Positions 1 through 9,151 of a DNA stretch of 64,000 nt are shown here, piece by piece (within the stretch, counting starts at the first letter, position 1; each line of letters begins with the position of its first letter). The stretch spans positions 248,001 through 312,000 of the forward strand of contig NZ_CP047940.1 in assembly GCF_014280235.1 (NCBI RefSeq), written 5' to 3'. The notes under the pieces are model-generated. The model saw nothing but the letters and a program-made list of their open reading frames with translations, ran no database searches and was not told the DNA's origin. Position numbers and translations under genes: made by a program. Source of the stretch: Cyanobium sp. NS01. Lineage in GTDB: Bacteria; Cyanobacteriota; Cyanobacteriia; PCC-6307; Cyanobiaceae.

Positions 1-21
1 GATGCTTTGCTGATCGCCAAT

Positions 22-318
22 ATGAGCTCCCCATCTCCCTCCCCCAATCTGGTTTTGTGGGGCTGGGTCAGCCCCTCATCGGTGGCCTCTCCCAACACTT
101 TACAGCTGCTGATGCGGCTACGCCGCGGTGATGATCTCGCCGCCATGTCAAAGGACTATCCAGAACTCACGGCGGAGCAACTCGACCTTGCCCGTCATCT
201 GCAGGACCGGGAGTCTGAGCTGCATCGCCTCTATCAGGACATGCAGCGGGTCGAAAGCAGCAAACTTCAGCTTGAGCGTGAACTCACCCACTCCCTGCTG
301 AACCAGCCCCTCGGCTGA
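22..318 (+). CDS. small hypothetical protein
   Basis: A 98-residue protein with no domain I recognise. The first 25 residues are rich in Ser and Pro. The rest is charged and helical (MRLRRGDDL, then a heptad-like stretch LQDRESELHRLYQDMQ), so a short coiled coil is plausible. I took the ATG at 22 rather than the TTG 15 bases upstream because the sequence before it looks non-conserved. It ends before a hairpin that faces the next gene tail to tail. Codon use matches the core genome. Function unknown. Confidence 0.6.
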   Translation: MSSPSPSPNLVLWGWVSPSSVASPNTLQLLMRLRRGDDLAAMSKDYPELTAEQLDLARHLQDRESELHRLYQDMQRVESSKLQLERELTHSLLNQPLG

Positions 319-360
319 GCGATCACGGCTGCTGAGCGATCACTGCTGCTGAGCGACAAC

Positions 361-386
361 AGAAAGCCCTGGCCAGGGGCCAGGGC
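361..386 (-). terminator. hairpin terminator of the antenna pseudogene
   Basis: GCCCTGGCC and GGCCAGGGC form a 9-bp stem with a 3-base loop. Read on the minus strand it is followed by TTTCTGTT, a weak U-run. It lies just past the antenna pseudogene stop and probably ended that transcript. Confidence 0.5.
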
Positions 387-394
387 GATGGGAG

Positions 395-1083
395 TCAGGC
401 CAGCTCCATGGCCTCCAGAGCCCTGTTCACCCGCTTGAAGTCAAAGCCGATGGCACGCAGGGCATGACGTGGCCGCCGACCACATCCTCCAGGCTGCTGA
501 TCGAGAGAAAGTGGGTCTGGTACGACCAGATCGTGGCCAGATCCAGGTTCGGCTGCACCGTGCGCACCGTCTGGGTCGCCGTGTCGTAGAGGCCATGGCG
601 TTGGGCCCATTCCACCAGTGCCGTGGCGCCCAGGCCCAGGAAGATCAGATGGTGGCCGAGAATCACGCCCAGCTGCTTGTGGTCGCTCCAGTCGAAGTCG
701 AAGCGCCGGGCCGTTCCCTCCGCCTCCGCCAGATCCAGCGGGGCCCGGAACAGATGCCACATGCCACCAGCGGCCAGCACCGCTGCACTCACCAGGTGAA
801 AGGCGGCGATGGCCACGATCGCCTCCGGCTGGGAGAGCACGCCCCCATCACCCACACCGATGCCGAGGCGAGCCAGATTGGGCAGCAGGATCAGGCTTTG
901 TTCACCGAGGGGCTGATCGGTGGAATAGCGGCTCAGCTCATAAATGGTGAAGGATCCGGCCCAGAACATGATCAGGCCGGCATGGGCAGCATGGGCCGAA
1001 ATGAAGCTGCCCGACTGGCTGACAAAGCGAGAGTTACCAGCCCACCAGTCATAGGCTGGCTCTGGATTGCCGTAGGATTGCAT
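395..1083 (-). pseudogene. IsiA/Pcb (CP43-like) chlorophyll antenna, internal deletion
   Basis: The first ~207 codons read as the IsiA/Pcb family of six-helix chlorophyll-binding antennas. They start [20 protein letters not shown] and contain [24 protein letters not shown] and the helix entry [10 protein letters not shown]. After GGH the frame breaks. In the neighbouring frame the typical family C-terminus follows at once ([14 protein letters not shown]) and then stops. About 115 codons of the usual ~345 are therefore missing, which removes helices V and VI with their chlorophyll-ligand histidines, and the join is out of frame. No second antenna copy is in the window. Such proteins normally surround PSI or PSII under iron limitation. 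Confidence 0.85.
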
Positions 1084-1265
1084 TGATGTGACTGCATGGC
1101 CAAGCCAACCTATCGGCCGGAGAAAGTGGGCACGTGGGCAAAGCTTCGCGTCGAGGCAGGGTTCACAACAAGACTCTGTGGCAAAAGGTACACCGCTCTG
1201 TCAGATCCTGTGGGTGCAGTTCAGCTCCATCCGGCCAAAGTGCCATGGATTGATCACAGCATTTC

Positions 1266-1490
1266 ATGGGGAAACCAATTCCAGCCCGCTACAGCAAGCC
1301 CGAAGACCGCGAACGGCGCATGCTCTCGATCACGCAGCTGCGCGACTGGTGCATGGGGCACCTCTCGGAGCTGGCCGCCAACGGTCAACACGACGATGCC
1401 CGTGCCCTCACGGCCGAACACCTCGAGATCCTCGAGAAGGTGGATGCCACGCGTGTGCTCTGGATGATCGTGGAGCCAGGCCCCGCCTGA
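1266..1490 (+). CDS. small hypothetical protein
   Basis: A 74-residue acidic protein (LSITQLRDWCMGHLSELAAN, then EHLEILEKVDATRVLWMI) that looks fully helical. The internal ATG at 1320 is an alternative start. I do not recognise a family. Coding character is like the surrounding core genes, and it sits alone upstream of the carbamoyltransferase operon. The 180 bases before it (1084-1265) hold nothing I can name. Confidence 0.55.
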   Translation: MGKPIPARYSKPEDRERRMLSITQLRDWCMGHLSELAANGQHDDARALTAEHLEILEKVDATRVLWMIVEPGPA

Positions 1491-1608
1491 GGGCCTCCAG
1501 GCCCGCACCTGAGGCGTGGCTGGAGGAGCGCTCCAGGAAGGCAGCGGAGCGCTGGGGCAGTTCCCATGGCAGGATTCCTTCCACAGCCATGCCGGTTTGA
1601 ACTCGCCT

Positions 1609-3480
1609 ATGCGGATTCTTGGACTTTCGGCCTACTACCACGATAGCGCTGCAGCGTTGATTGTGGACGGCGAAGTGGTTGCCGCAGCCCAAGAGGAGCG
1701 CTTCAGTCGCAAGAAACATGACGCTACCTTTCCCGCAAGCGCAGCTCATTATTGCCTCAGCAGCCAACATCTGACTCCCGCCGATCTCGATGCGGTGGTG
1801 TATTACGAGAAGCCGCTGCTCACATTCGAGCGCCTACTGGAAACCTACCTGGGCGCCGCACCACGCGGAGGACGCTCCTTTGTGGCCGCCATGCAGGTGT
1901 GGTTGAAGGAGAAGCTGTTCATCAAATCCCGCCTGAAGCAGGAGTTGCGCGCCCTCGCGAACCGCATGGCCGGGGACGTCCGTGGGGACGGGGCCAAGCT
2001 GCCTGAGTTGCTGTTCAGCGAGCACCATCTCTCCCACGCTGGGGCAGCCTTCTATCCCAGCCCTTTCGACAAGGCTGCCGTGCTCTGCATGGATGGGGTG
2101 GGCGAATGGGCCACCACCTCGGCATGGCTCGGCGAAGGCAAAGACCTCAAGCTGCTCTGGGAGATCAATTTTCCGCACTCTCTCGGACTTCTCTATTCAG
2201 CGTTCACGTATTACTGCGGGTTCAAGGTGAATTCCGGAGAGTACAAGCTGATGGGGTTAGCTCCCTATGGCCAACCACGCTTTGTCGACCTGATCAAGAA
2301 GCACCTGATCGATATCAAACCAGATGGCACCTTCTGGTTGGACATGCGCTACTTCAAGTATCACCGTGGCTTCCGTATGACCAGCCGCAAGTTCGACAAG
2401 CTGTTCGCAAGCCCAGCGCGAGAACGCGAAACGGAGTTGCGTCAGTTCCACATGGACCTGGCGGCGTCGATTCAGGCTGTCACTGAGGAAATTGTGCTGA
2501 AGCTGGCGCGAACCCTGAGGGCTGAAACAGGGGCCACCAATCTGTGCCTGTCTGGTGGTGTCGCCCTCAACTGCGTTGCCAACGGCAAGCTGCTGCGGCA
2601 GAAGATCTTTGATCAAATGTGGATTCAACCCGCCAGTGGCGATGCCGGCTCAGCCCTGGGAGCGGCCCTGGTGGCCTGGCACCAGCACCATCAACAGCCG
2701 CGTAAGCCCTGCGGCTCCCAGGCGGGGGGCGATGCCATGAAGGGGGCCTTGCTGGGCCCGCAGTTCAGCAATAAGGAGATTCGCAGCTACCTCGACTCGA
2801 TTGAGGCCGACTACCAGGAGATCGAAGACGCACCGCTGTTTCTACGTCTGGCGGAGCTCCTGGACCAGGGGAAGGTGGTTGGCTGGTTCAATGGTTCGAT
2901 GGAGTTTGGGCCTCGAGCCCTGGGAGGGCGGTCGATCCTGGGCGATTCCAGAAATCAGGAGATGCAGAGCGTGATGAACCTCAAGATCAAGTATCGAGAG
3001 AGCTTCAGGCCCTTCGCACCGGCCGTGCTCGAGGAAGAGGCTTCCAGTCAATTTGAGCTTGACGCCTGCAGCCCATACATGTTGATCGTAGCCCCCTTGC
3101 GCGCAGAGCTCTGCATTCCCATGTCTGCCGAGCAGCAGCAACTCTTTGGAATCGAAAAACTAAGAATTTCACGCTCTAAACTACCCGCAGTCACCCACGT
3201 GGACTACACAGCCAGGGTGCAAACCGTGAATGCTTCGACCAATCCTCGCTTCTACAATCTCATCAGGGCCTTCCATCGCCGCACCGGCTGCCCAACCCTG
3301 GTCAACACATCATTTAATGTGAGAGGGGAGCCGATCGTCTGCAGCCCTGAAGATGCCTATCGCTGCTTCATGCGCACGGAGATGGACGTGCTTGTATTAG
3401 AGAATCAGCTTTTGCTTAAGGAGAATCAGCAACCACAACATGCTGATCCAAGCTGGATGCAGGACTTTGAGTTGGATTGA
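1609..3480 (+). CDS. NodU/CmcH-family carbamoyltransferase
   Basis: A 623-residue O-carbamoyltransferase of the NodU/CmcH/TobZ family. These enzymes make carbamoyl-adenylate from carbamoyl phosphate and ATP and pass the carbamoyl group to a hydroxyl on a sugar or secondary metabolite. The N-terminal ASKHA-like domain starts MRILGLSAYYHDSAA and carries the metal-binding EHHLSHA near residue 137 and the DGVGE loop near 164. The C-terminal YrdC-like domain has EFGPRALGGRSIL near residue 432. I chose the ATG at 1609 because it begins at the family N-terminus; the frame is open further upstream. The stop overlaps the next start (ATGA). It heads a four-gene operon whose other members suggest modification of an exported glycan. 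The substrate cannot be told. Confidence 0.9.
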   Translation: MRILGLSAYYHDSAAALIVDGEVVAAAQEERFSRKKHDATFPASAAHYCLSSQHLTPADLDAVVYYEKPLLTFERLLETYLGAAPRGGRSFVAAMQVWLKEKLFIKSRLKQELRALANRMAGDVRGDGAKLPELLFSEHHLSHAGAAFYPSPFDKAAVLCMDGVGEWATTSAWLGEGKDLKLLWEINFPHSLGLLYSAFTYYCGFKVNSGEYKLMGLAPYGQPRFVDLIKKHLIDIKPDGTFWLDMRYFKYHRGFRMTSRKFDKLFASPARERETELRQFHMDLAASIQAVTEEIVLKLARTLRAETGATNLCLSGGVALNCVANGKLLRQKIFDQMWIQPASGDAGSALGAALVAWHQHHQQPRKPCGSQAGGDAMKGALLGPQFSNKEIRSYLDSIEADYQEIEDAPLFLRLAELLDQGKVVGWFNGSMEFGPRALGGRSILGDSRNQEMQSVMNLKIKYRESFRPFAPAVLEEEASSQFELDACSPYMLIVAPLRAELCIPMSAEQQQLFGIEKLRISRSKLPAVTHVDYTARVQTVNASTNPRFYNLIRAFHRRTGCPTLVNTSFNVRGEPIVCSPEDAYRCFMRTEMDVLVLENQLLLKENQQPQHADPSWMQDFELD

Positions 3481-3875
3481 TGCGTACTGCCGTGCCAAGC
3501 CGCAAGCTGCTAAGGGAGTTTGGCCTGCTGGTGGGCAGCGTGATCCCAGTGGTGTTCGGCTGGCTGATTCCTGCGCTGCATGGGCACGCGCCTGTGCTGT
3601 GGCCGCTGCTGATTGGCCTGCCAGCCATCGGCCTTGCCCTGCTGGCTCCTGGGCTGCTGGCCTTTCCCTACCGCTGCTGGATGGCCCTGGGCCATGGGCT
3701 TGGCTGGATCAACAGCCATGTCATTCTTGGGCTGGTGTTCATTCTTGTGCTGCAACCCATTGCGCTGGTGATGCGGTTCAGGGGCCATGACCCACTGCGT
3801 CGCCGTGTCAGGAATAAGGACAGCTATCGCGAAACGCGCGCCCATTCGAGCATCAGTCTGAACCGCATTTTCTGA
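3480..3875 (+). CDS. SxtJ-like membrane protein
   Basis: A 131-residue integral membrane protein with three or four hydrophobic segments (FGLLVGSVIPVVFGWLI, LIGLPAIGLALLAPGLLAF, VILGLVFILVLQPIALVM) and a basic tail. This matches the small SxtJ family that accompanies NodU-type carbamoyltransferases in cyanobacteria. The ATG overlaps the carbamoyltransferase stop by one base, so translation is probably coupled. Its biochemical role is not known; position suggests it anchors or assists the carbamoyltransferase or its product at the membrane. Confidence 0.75.
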   Translation: MRTAVPSRKLLREFGLLVGSVIPVVFGWLIPALHGHAPVLWPLLIGLPAIGLALLAPGLLAFPYRCWMALGHGLGWINSHVILGLVFILVLQPIALVMRFRGHDPLRRRVRNKDSYRETRAHSSISLNRIF

Positions 3876-3897
3876 TCACCTTCAACGGGAAGCCGCC

Positions 3898-4059
3898 ATG
3901 GAAGCACTGCTTGATCTGCTCAAGGACGTCTGGGATTTTCTGAGGGTTCGCAAGAAATACTGGTTGGCGCCACTGATCATCACAATCGTGCTGATGGGTG
4001 GGCTGATTGTCTTCACCCAGGGGTCCGTGCTGGCTCCGTTTATCTACTCCATTTTCTGA
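3898..4059 (+). CDS. DUF5989 small membrane protein
   Basis: A 53-residue protein, MEALLDLLKDVWDFLRVRKK followed by one transmembrane helix (YWLAPLIITIVLMGGLIVF). The layout is that of DUF5989, a family found next to carbamoyltransferase and SxtJ-like genes. It lies 22 bases after the SxtJ-like gene, with AACGGGAAG as a plausible ribosome site, and its TGA overlaps the next ATG (TGATG). Confidence 0.75.
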   Translation: MEALLDLLKDVWDFLRVRKKYWLAPLIITIVLMGGLIVFTQGSVLAPFIYSIF

Positions 4060-5294
4060 TGCGCCTTGATGCGTCCCGGATGCGCAGCTTTCTCAAGCTC
4101 TGTGGCATCAATGGAGCAGTTCTGATCATCTTCCTGCTGGCGCTGGAGGTGATCTCAACCATGGTCTACAAATCACTTCCTGGTGGCTTGATCTCGAGGC
4201 GGCAAGGCCCTGTGAAGACATGGAACTTTGAGCTGCATCCGGCAGTTGGCCATGCCCATCAGGCCAGGGATTTCAAGATCAGTCCCAATGCCGATGGGTC
4301 TGATTCCAGCAGCACCCTCTTCACCCGAAAGACCTATGGCACAGGCAACGAGATGGCGCGGCTGCTCGTGCTGGGGGGATCCACAACCGATCCACTTGGC
4401 GTTCAGTTTTCGGGCGTGAACGGCACCTGGCCTGACCAGTTGGGCCGCTTGCTGGCCTCGGGGACTCCCCAGGCCAGGATTCAGATCACCAATGCGGCCA
4501 TCGGTGGTGGCACCAGCTCCCAGGAAGTGGTGCGGCTTCTGGCCAGCTTCTCTGAAGCCGCACCTGGATGGGTGGTGAGCTTCAACGGCATTAACGAGCT
4601 CTATTTCGCCGACGAGAGTCTCTACGGATCCAATGACAAGATCTATGCCCCCAGAATGCTGCTCAAAGCCCTGGAAGATAAGCCCTTCAATCACATTCCT
4701 TATCGCGATCGCAGCTATTACTCCTGTGGCCTGCTCTGCTTCACAGACAACAGCGCCGTTCTGCGCCTCGCCCAGGTGCTCCTGGCCACTGCTGGATCTA
4801 CAGCGACGGATCAGCCCGCCGCCAAGCCAGTGACGCTTGATCCCAACAAGCAGCAACGCTGGCTCTCTGCGCAGCCGATCTCCCAGCCAAGACAACAGGG
4901 TTTGGAGCGGGCTGCTGCGATCTGGAGCGACAACGTCAAAGCGATGCATGGCATCACCGCAGCTCGCGGCGCTCGCTATCTGGTGGTGTTGCAGCCCACG
5001 CTGGGCCTCGACCGCAACCGGGCCCAGCTGCTCGCCGATGGCCGTCTGGCCTCCGATCGCAACAGCGTCGATGCCGTGACCGTGGCCCTGCTTGAGCGCA
5101 AAGGCTATGTGGAAGAGATCAACGCGCTCTATGCCCATCTCCGGCGCTCCTGTGGGCAGCTGCCCTATTGCCTGGATCTGAGCCAGGCCAGCGCACTCAC
5201 CACCGACCTCGCGCTGTACACCGATCCGCGCCACCTCAACGCCAGCGGCAATCAGCGCATCGCCGAGCTGATCGCCACCCGCATCAGACCCTGA
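4059..5294 (+). CDS. membrane-anchored SGNH/GDSL hydrolase-like protein
   Basis: 411 residues. After a short basic N-terminus there is one membrane helix (GAVLIIFLLALEVISTMV), so the catalytic part is probably extracytoplasmic. The hydrolase fold is shown by block I LVLGGSTTDPLG (nucleophile Ser), NAAIGGGTSSQE (block II Gly), SFNGINELYFADE (block III Asn) and DPRHLNASGNQRIAEL near the C-terminus, which carries the Asp and His of the triad. Last gene of the carbamoyltransferase operon, joined by stop/start overlap. Likely acts as an esterase or acyltransferase on a surface glycan; the substrate is unknown. Confidence 0.8.
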   Translation: MRLDASRMRSFLKLCGINGAVLIIFLLALEVISTMVYKSLPGGLISRRQGPVKTWNFELHPAVGHAHQARDFKISPNADGSDSSSTLFTRKTYGTGNEMARLLVLGGSTTDPLGVQFSGVNGTWPDQLGRLLASGTPQARIQITNAAIGGGTSSQEVVRLLASFSEAAPGWVVSFNGINELYFADESLYGSNDKIYAPRMLLKALEDKPFNHIPYRDRSYYSCGLLCFTDNSAVLRLAQVLLATAGSTATDQPAAKPVTLDPNKQQRWLSAQPISQPRQQGLERAAAIWSDNVKAMHGITAARGARYLVVLQPTLGLDRNRAQLLADGRLASDRNSVDAVTVALLERKGYVEEINALYAHLRRSCGQLPYCLDLSQASALTTDLALYTDPRHLNASGNQRIAELIATRIRP

Positions 5295-5306
5295 GAGCCC
5301 CAGGGC

Positions 5307-6770
<1,464 letters not shown>

Positions 6771-6839
6771 TCCTGCGGCACTGGAGGGTGCGGGGAGCCT
6801 AGGTTTCGCTCCTACGGGGTTCTGCTCAGGGGAAACGGC

Positions 6840-7283
6840 ATGAACGCTGCCGATCAGGCCAGAAATCTGGAACTGGCCCAGGCGATCGCCTCGGCGGCGG
6901 CTCTGTTCCGGGTGCACTTCCCTGATGCCCGAGCCAATCTCAAGCCCTGGCGCGACGATCCCTGCACCCGCCAGTTCGACGACCAGGACAGTCTCGACCT
7001 CTCCTTTCACCTGCCCGGCTGGAGCCCCCGCAGCCAGTGCCGCTCCTTCCTGGTGCAGTTGCGCCTTGCTGCCGCGCCCGGATCGCCGGCAGGCAGGCCG
7101 CGCCTGATCGGCGTGCTGATCCGGGGCCTCACCTACGAGTCCGAGCGTTGGCGGCTGGCCACCCTGGGCGACTGGCATCCCACCGGCAGCCACCCTCCGG
7201 ACGCGATCACGGTGGCCAAGCTGCAGCAGTTCTGCCGCGAGCTCTTCGACCTGTTCGAGGCCAGCGGCGCCTGCGCCGCGTAA
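6840..7283 (+). CDS. conserved hypothetical protein
   Basis: 147 residues, no transmembrane helix. It begins [20 protein letters not shown] and contains [20 protein letters not shown] and [20 protein letters not shown], which looks like an alternating beta/alpha globular domain. I do not recognise a named domain. It is divergent from icd with a 69-base gap that must hold both promoters, and it precedes ho1. Confidence 0.65.
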   Translation: MNAADQARNLELAQAIASAAALFRVHFPDARANLKPWRDDPCTRQFDDQDSLDLSFHLPGWSPRSQCRSFLVQLRLAAAPGSPAGRPRLIGVLIRGLTYESERWRLATLGDWHPTGSHPPDAITVAKLQQFCRELFDLFEASGACAA

Positions 7284-7361
7284 CCCTTCGCAATCTGGGA
7301 ACCCCGCAGGCAAACGCCACGCTTACCGTGACATCCAGCCCGCTGCAAGTCCCCACCGGTC

Positions 7362-8075
7362 ATGTCCGTTGCTCTCGCTTCCCAGCTGCGTGAAGGCACC
7401 AAAAAGGCCCACACGATGGCGGAGAACACCGGCTTCGTGAGCTGCTTCCTGAAGGGCGTGGTGGACAAGGTCAGCTACCGCACTCTGGTGGCCGATCTCT
7501 ACTTCGTGTACTCCGCCATGGAGGAGGAGCTCGCCGGCCTGCGCGACCATCCCGTGGTAGGCCCGGTGGCCTTCCCCGAACTCAACCGCCGCGACACCCT
7601 CGAGCAGGATCTCGCCTTCTACTTCGGCCCCGACTGGTGCAGTTCCGTGAAGGCCACCCCCGCCGCCCAGGAGTACGTGGCGCGGCTGCACCAGGTGGCC
7701 AAGGAGAGCCCTGAGCTGCTGGTGGGCCACCACTACACCCGCTACATCGGCGACCTCTCCGGTGGCCAGATCCTCAAGAACATCGCCCAGAAAGCCATGA
7801 ACCTGGGTGAACACGATGGTCTGCGCTTCTACGAATTCGCGGCCATTCCCGATGAGAAGGCCTTCAAGGTGAACTACCGCGCCACGCTCGATCAACTGCC
7901 GATCGACCAGGCCACGGCCGATCGCATCGTGGCCGAGGCCAACCAGGCCTTCCACCTGAACATGAAGATGTTCCAGGAACTGGAAGGCAACCTGGTGGCC
8001 GCCATCGGCAAGGTGCTGTTCGGCTTCCTCACCCGCCGCCAGCGCAGCGGCAGCACCGAAGCCGTCGCCGCCTGA
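7362..8075 (+). CDS. ho1: heme oxygenase (biliverdin-forming)
   Basis: Cleaves heme to biliverdin IX-alpha, CO and iron with ferredoxin electrons, the first step of phycobilin synthesis. The proximal heme ligand is the His in GTKKAHTMAENTGF (residue ~17). The distal helix glycines are in RYIGDLSGGQILKNIA. YFVYSAMEEEL and FHLNMKMFQELEGNL are further family blocks. 237 residues is the usual HO1 length. Preceded by 78 bases of untranslated sequence, so it probably has its own promoter. Confidence 0.95.
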   Translation: MSVALASQLREGTKKAHTMAENTGFVSCFLKGVVDKVSYRTLVADLYFVYSAMEEELAGLRDHPVVGPVAFPELNRRDTLEQDLAFYFGPDWCSSVKATPAAQEYVARLHQVAKESPELLVGHHYTRYIGDLSGGQILKNIAQKAMNLGEHDGLRFYEFAAIPDEKAFKVNYRATLDQLPIDQATADRIVAEANQAFHLNMKMFQELEGNLVAAIGKVLFGFLTRRQRSGSTEAVAA

Positions 8076-8083
8076 CGGCCCTG

Positions 8084-9124
8084 TTGCGTTCGCTTCGATT
8101 TCTGGTGCCCGGCACCGGCGGCCGGCTGAGGGGCGGCGGCCTGCTGGTGGAACTGCAGACTGCCCGCCTGCTGCAGCAGCTGGCTCCCACCGAGGTGGTG
8201 ACCTACCGGCGGCGGGAGCCTGAGCGGCCCTTTCTGGCCGACCTGCTGCGCGCCGAACCTCTGGGGTCGCCCGCAGCCCGGCAGGTGCTCTGGATCGTGA
8301 GCTGGGGCTTTGAGGTGCCCGGCCAGCTGCGGGCCCTGCGGGGCCGTCCGGTGGCCTACCACGCCCACAGCAGCGGCTACGGCTTCCGGCTGCCGCCGGG
8401 GGTGCCGGTGCTGGCGGTGAGCCGCAACACGCTCGGCTACTGGGGCCAGTGGGCCAGCCGCAATCCCCTGGCCCTGGTGCCGAATGCCCTGGCGCCGATG
8501 TGGCTGCAGCGGGGCCGCCGTGACGGCTCCGGTCCCCGGCCGGTGGATGTGCTCGTGCAGCAGCGCAAGAGCAGCGCCTACCTGCTGCAGGAGCTAGTGC
8601 CGGCCCTGCGGCGGCGGGGGCTGCGGGTGGAGGTGCAGAGCGGCTGGGTGGACGATCTGGTGGACCTGTTCAACAGCGCCGCCGTGGTGCTCTACGACTC
8701 CGCCGACCACTGGCGCGTCAGCGGGGTGAGCGAGGGCTTCGGGCTGCCGCCGCTGGAGGCCCTGGCCTGCGGCTGCGTGCTGTTCAGCAGCTTCAACCAC
8801 GCCCTGGCCGACAGCCTCGACCCCGGCCGCCTGGGCCACCAGCTCGGCTGCGGCACCCTCAGCGCCGACCTGGAGCGGATCTGTGCCGCCGTGGCCGATC
8901 CGGCGGCCTGGCGAGCCCCGGCGGCTGACCTTGAGGCGCTGCTGGTGACCAGCAGCGAAGTGGCCCTGCTGGAACGCTGGCGCGACGCCCTCAGCCTGGT
9001 GAACGACCACTGGGACCGGCTGCTGGCGGGGGAGCCTCCCCTTGAGGCCCCACCGCTGTGGCGGTTGCAGGCCCGGCGCTGGCGAGCCCGGCTGGGGCGG
9101 GTGCTGGCGCGGGGCGGTGCCTAG
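8084..9124 (+). CDS. glycosyltransferase (GT-B, GT4-like)
   Basis: 346 residues. The C-terminal half has the GT4-type donor-binding motif VSEGFGLPPLEALACGC near residue 218. The N-terminal half starts LRFLVPGTGGRLRGGGLLVE, resembling GT-B acceptor domains with a glycine-rich first loop. The start is a TTG at 8084, eight bases after the ho1 stop; no ATG exists before the conserved LRFLVPG, so I accept the TTG. No signal peptide. The donor and acceptor sugars cannot be deduced. Confidence 0.8.
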   Translation: MRSLRFLVPGTGGRLRGGGLLVELQTARLLQQLAPTEVVTYRRREPERPFLADLLRAEPLGSPAARQVLWIVSWGFEVPGQLRALRGRPVAYHAHSSGYGFRLPPGVPVLAVSRNTLGYWGQWASRNPLALVPNALAPMWLQRGRRDGSGPRPVDVLVQQRKSSAYLLQELVPALRRRGLRVEVQSGWVDDLVDLFNSAAVVLYDSADHWRVSGVSEGFGLPPLEALACGCVLFSSFNHALADSLDPGRLGHQLGCGTLSADLERICAAVADPAAWRAPAADLEALLVTSSEVALLERWRDALSLVNDHWDRLLAGEPPLEAPPLWRLQARRWRARLGRVLARGGA

Positions 9125-9151
9125 GGTGCGGCCAGCACTTCTGGCCCTTGG

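Noticed and set aside
469-1086. 205-codon plus-strand frame across the antenna pseudogene
   Set aside because: The opposite strand reads as IsiA/Pcb; this frame is its shadow.
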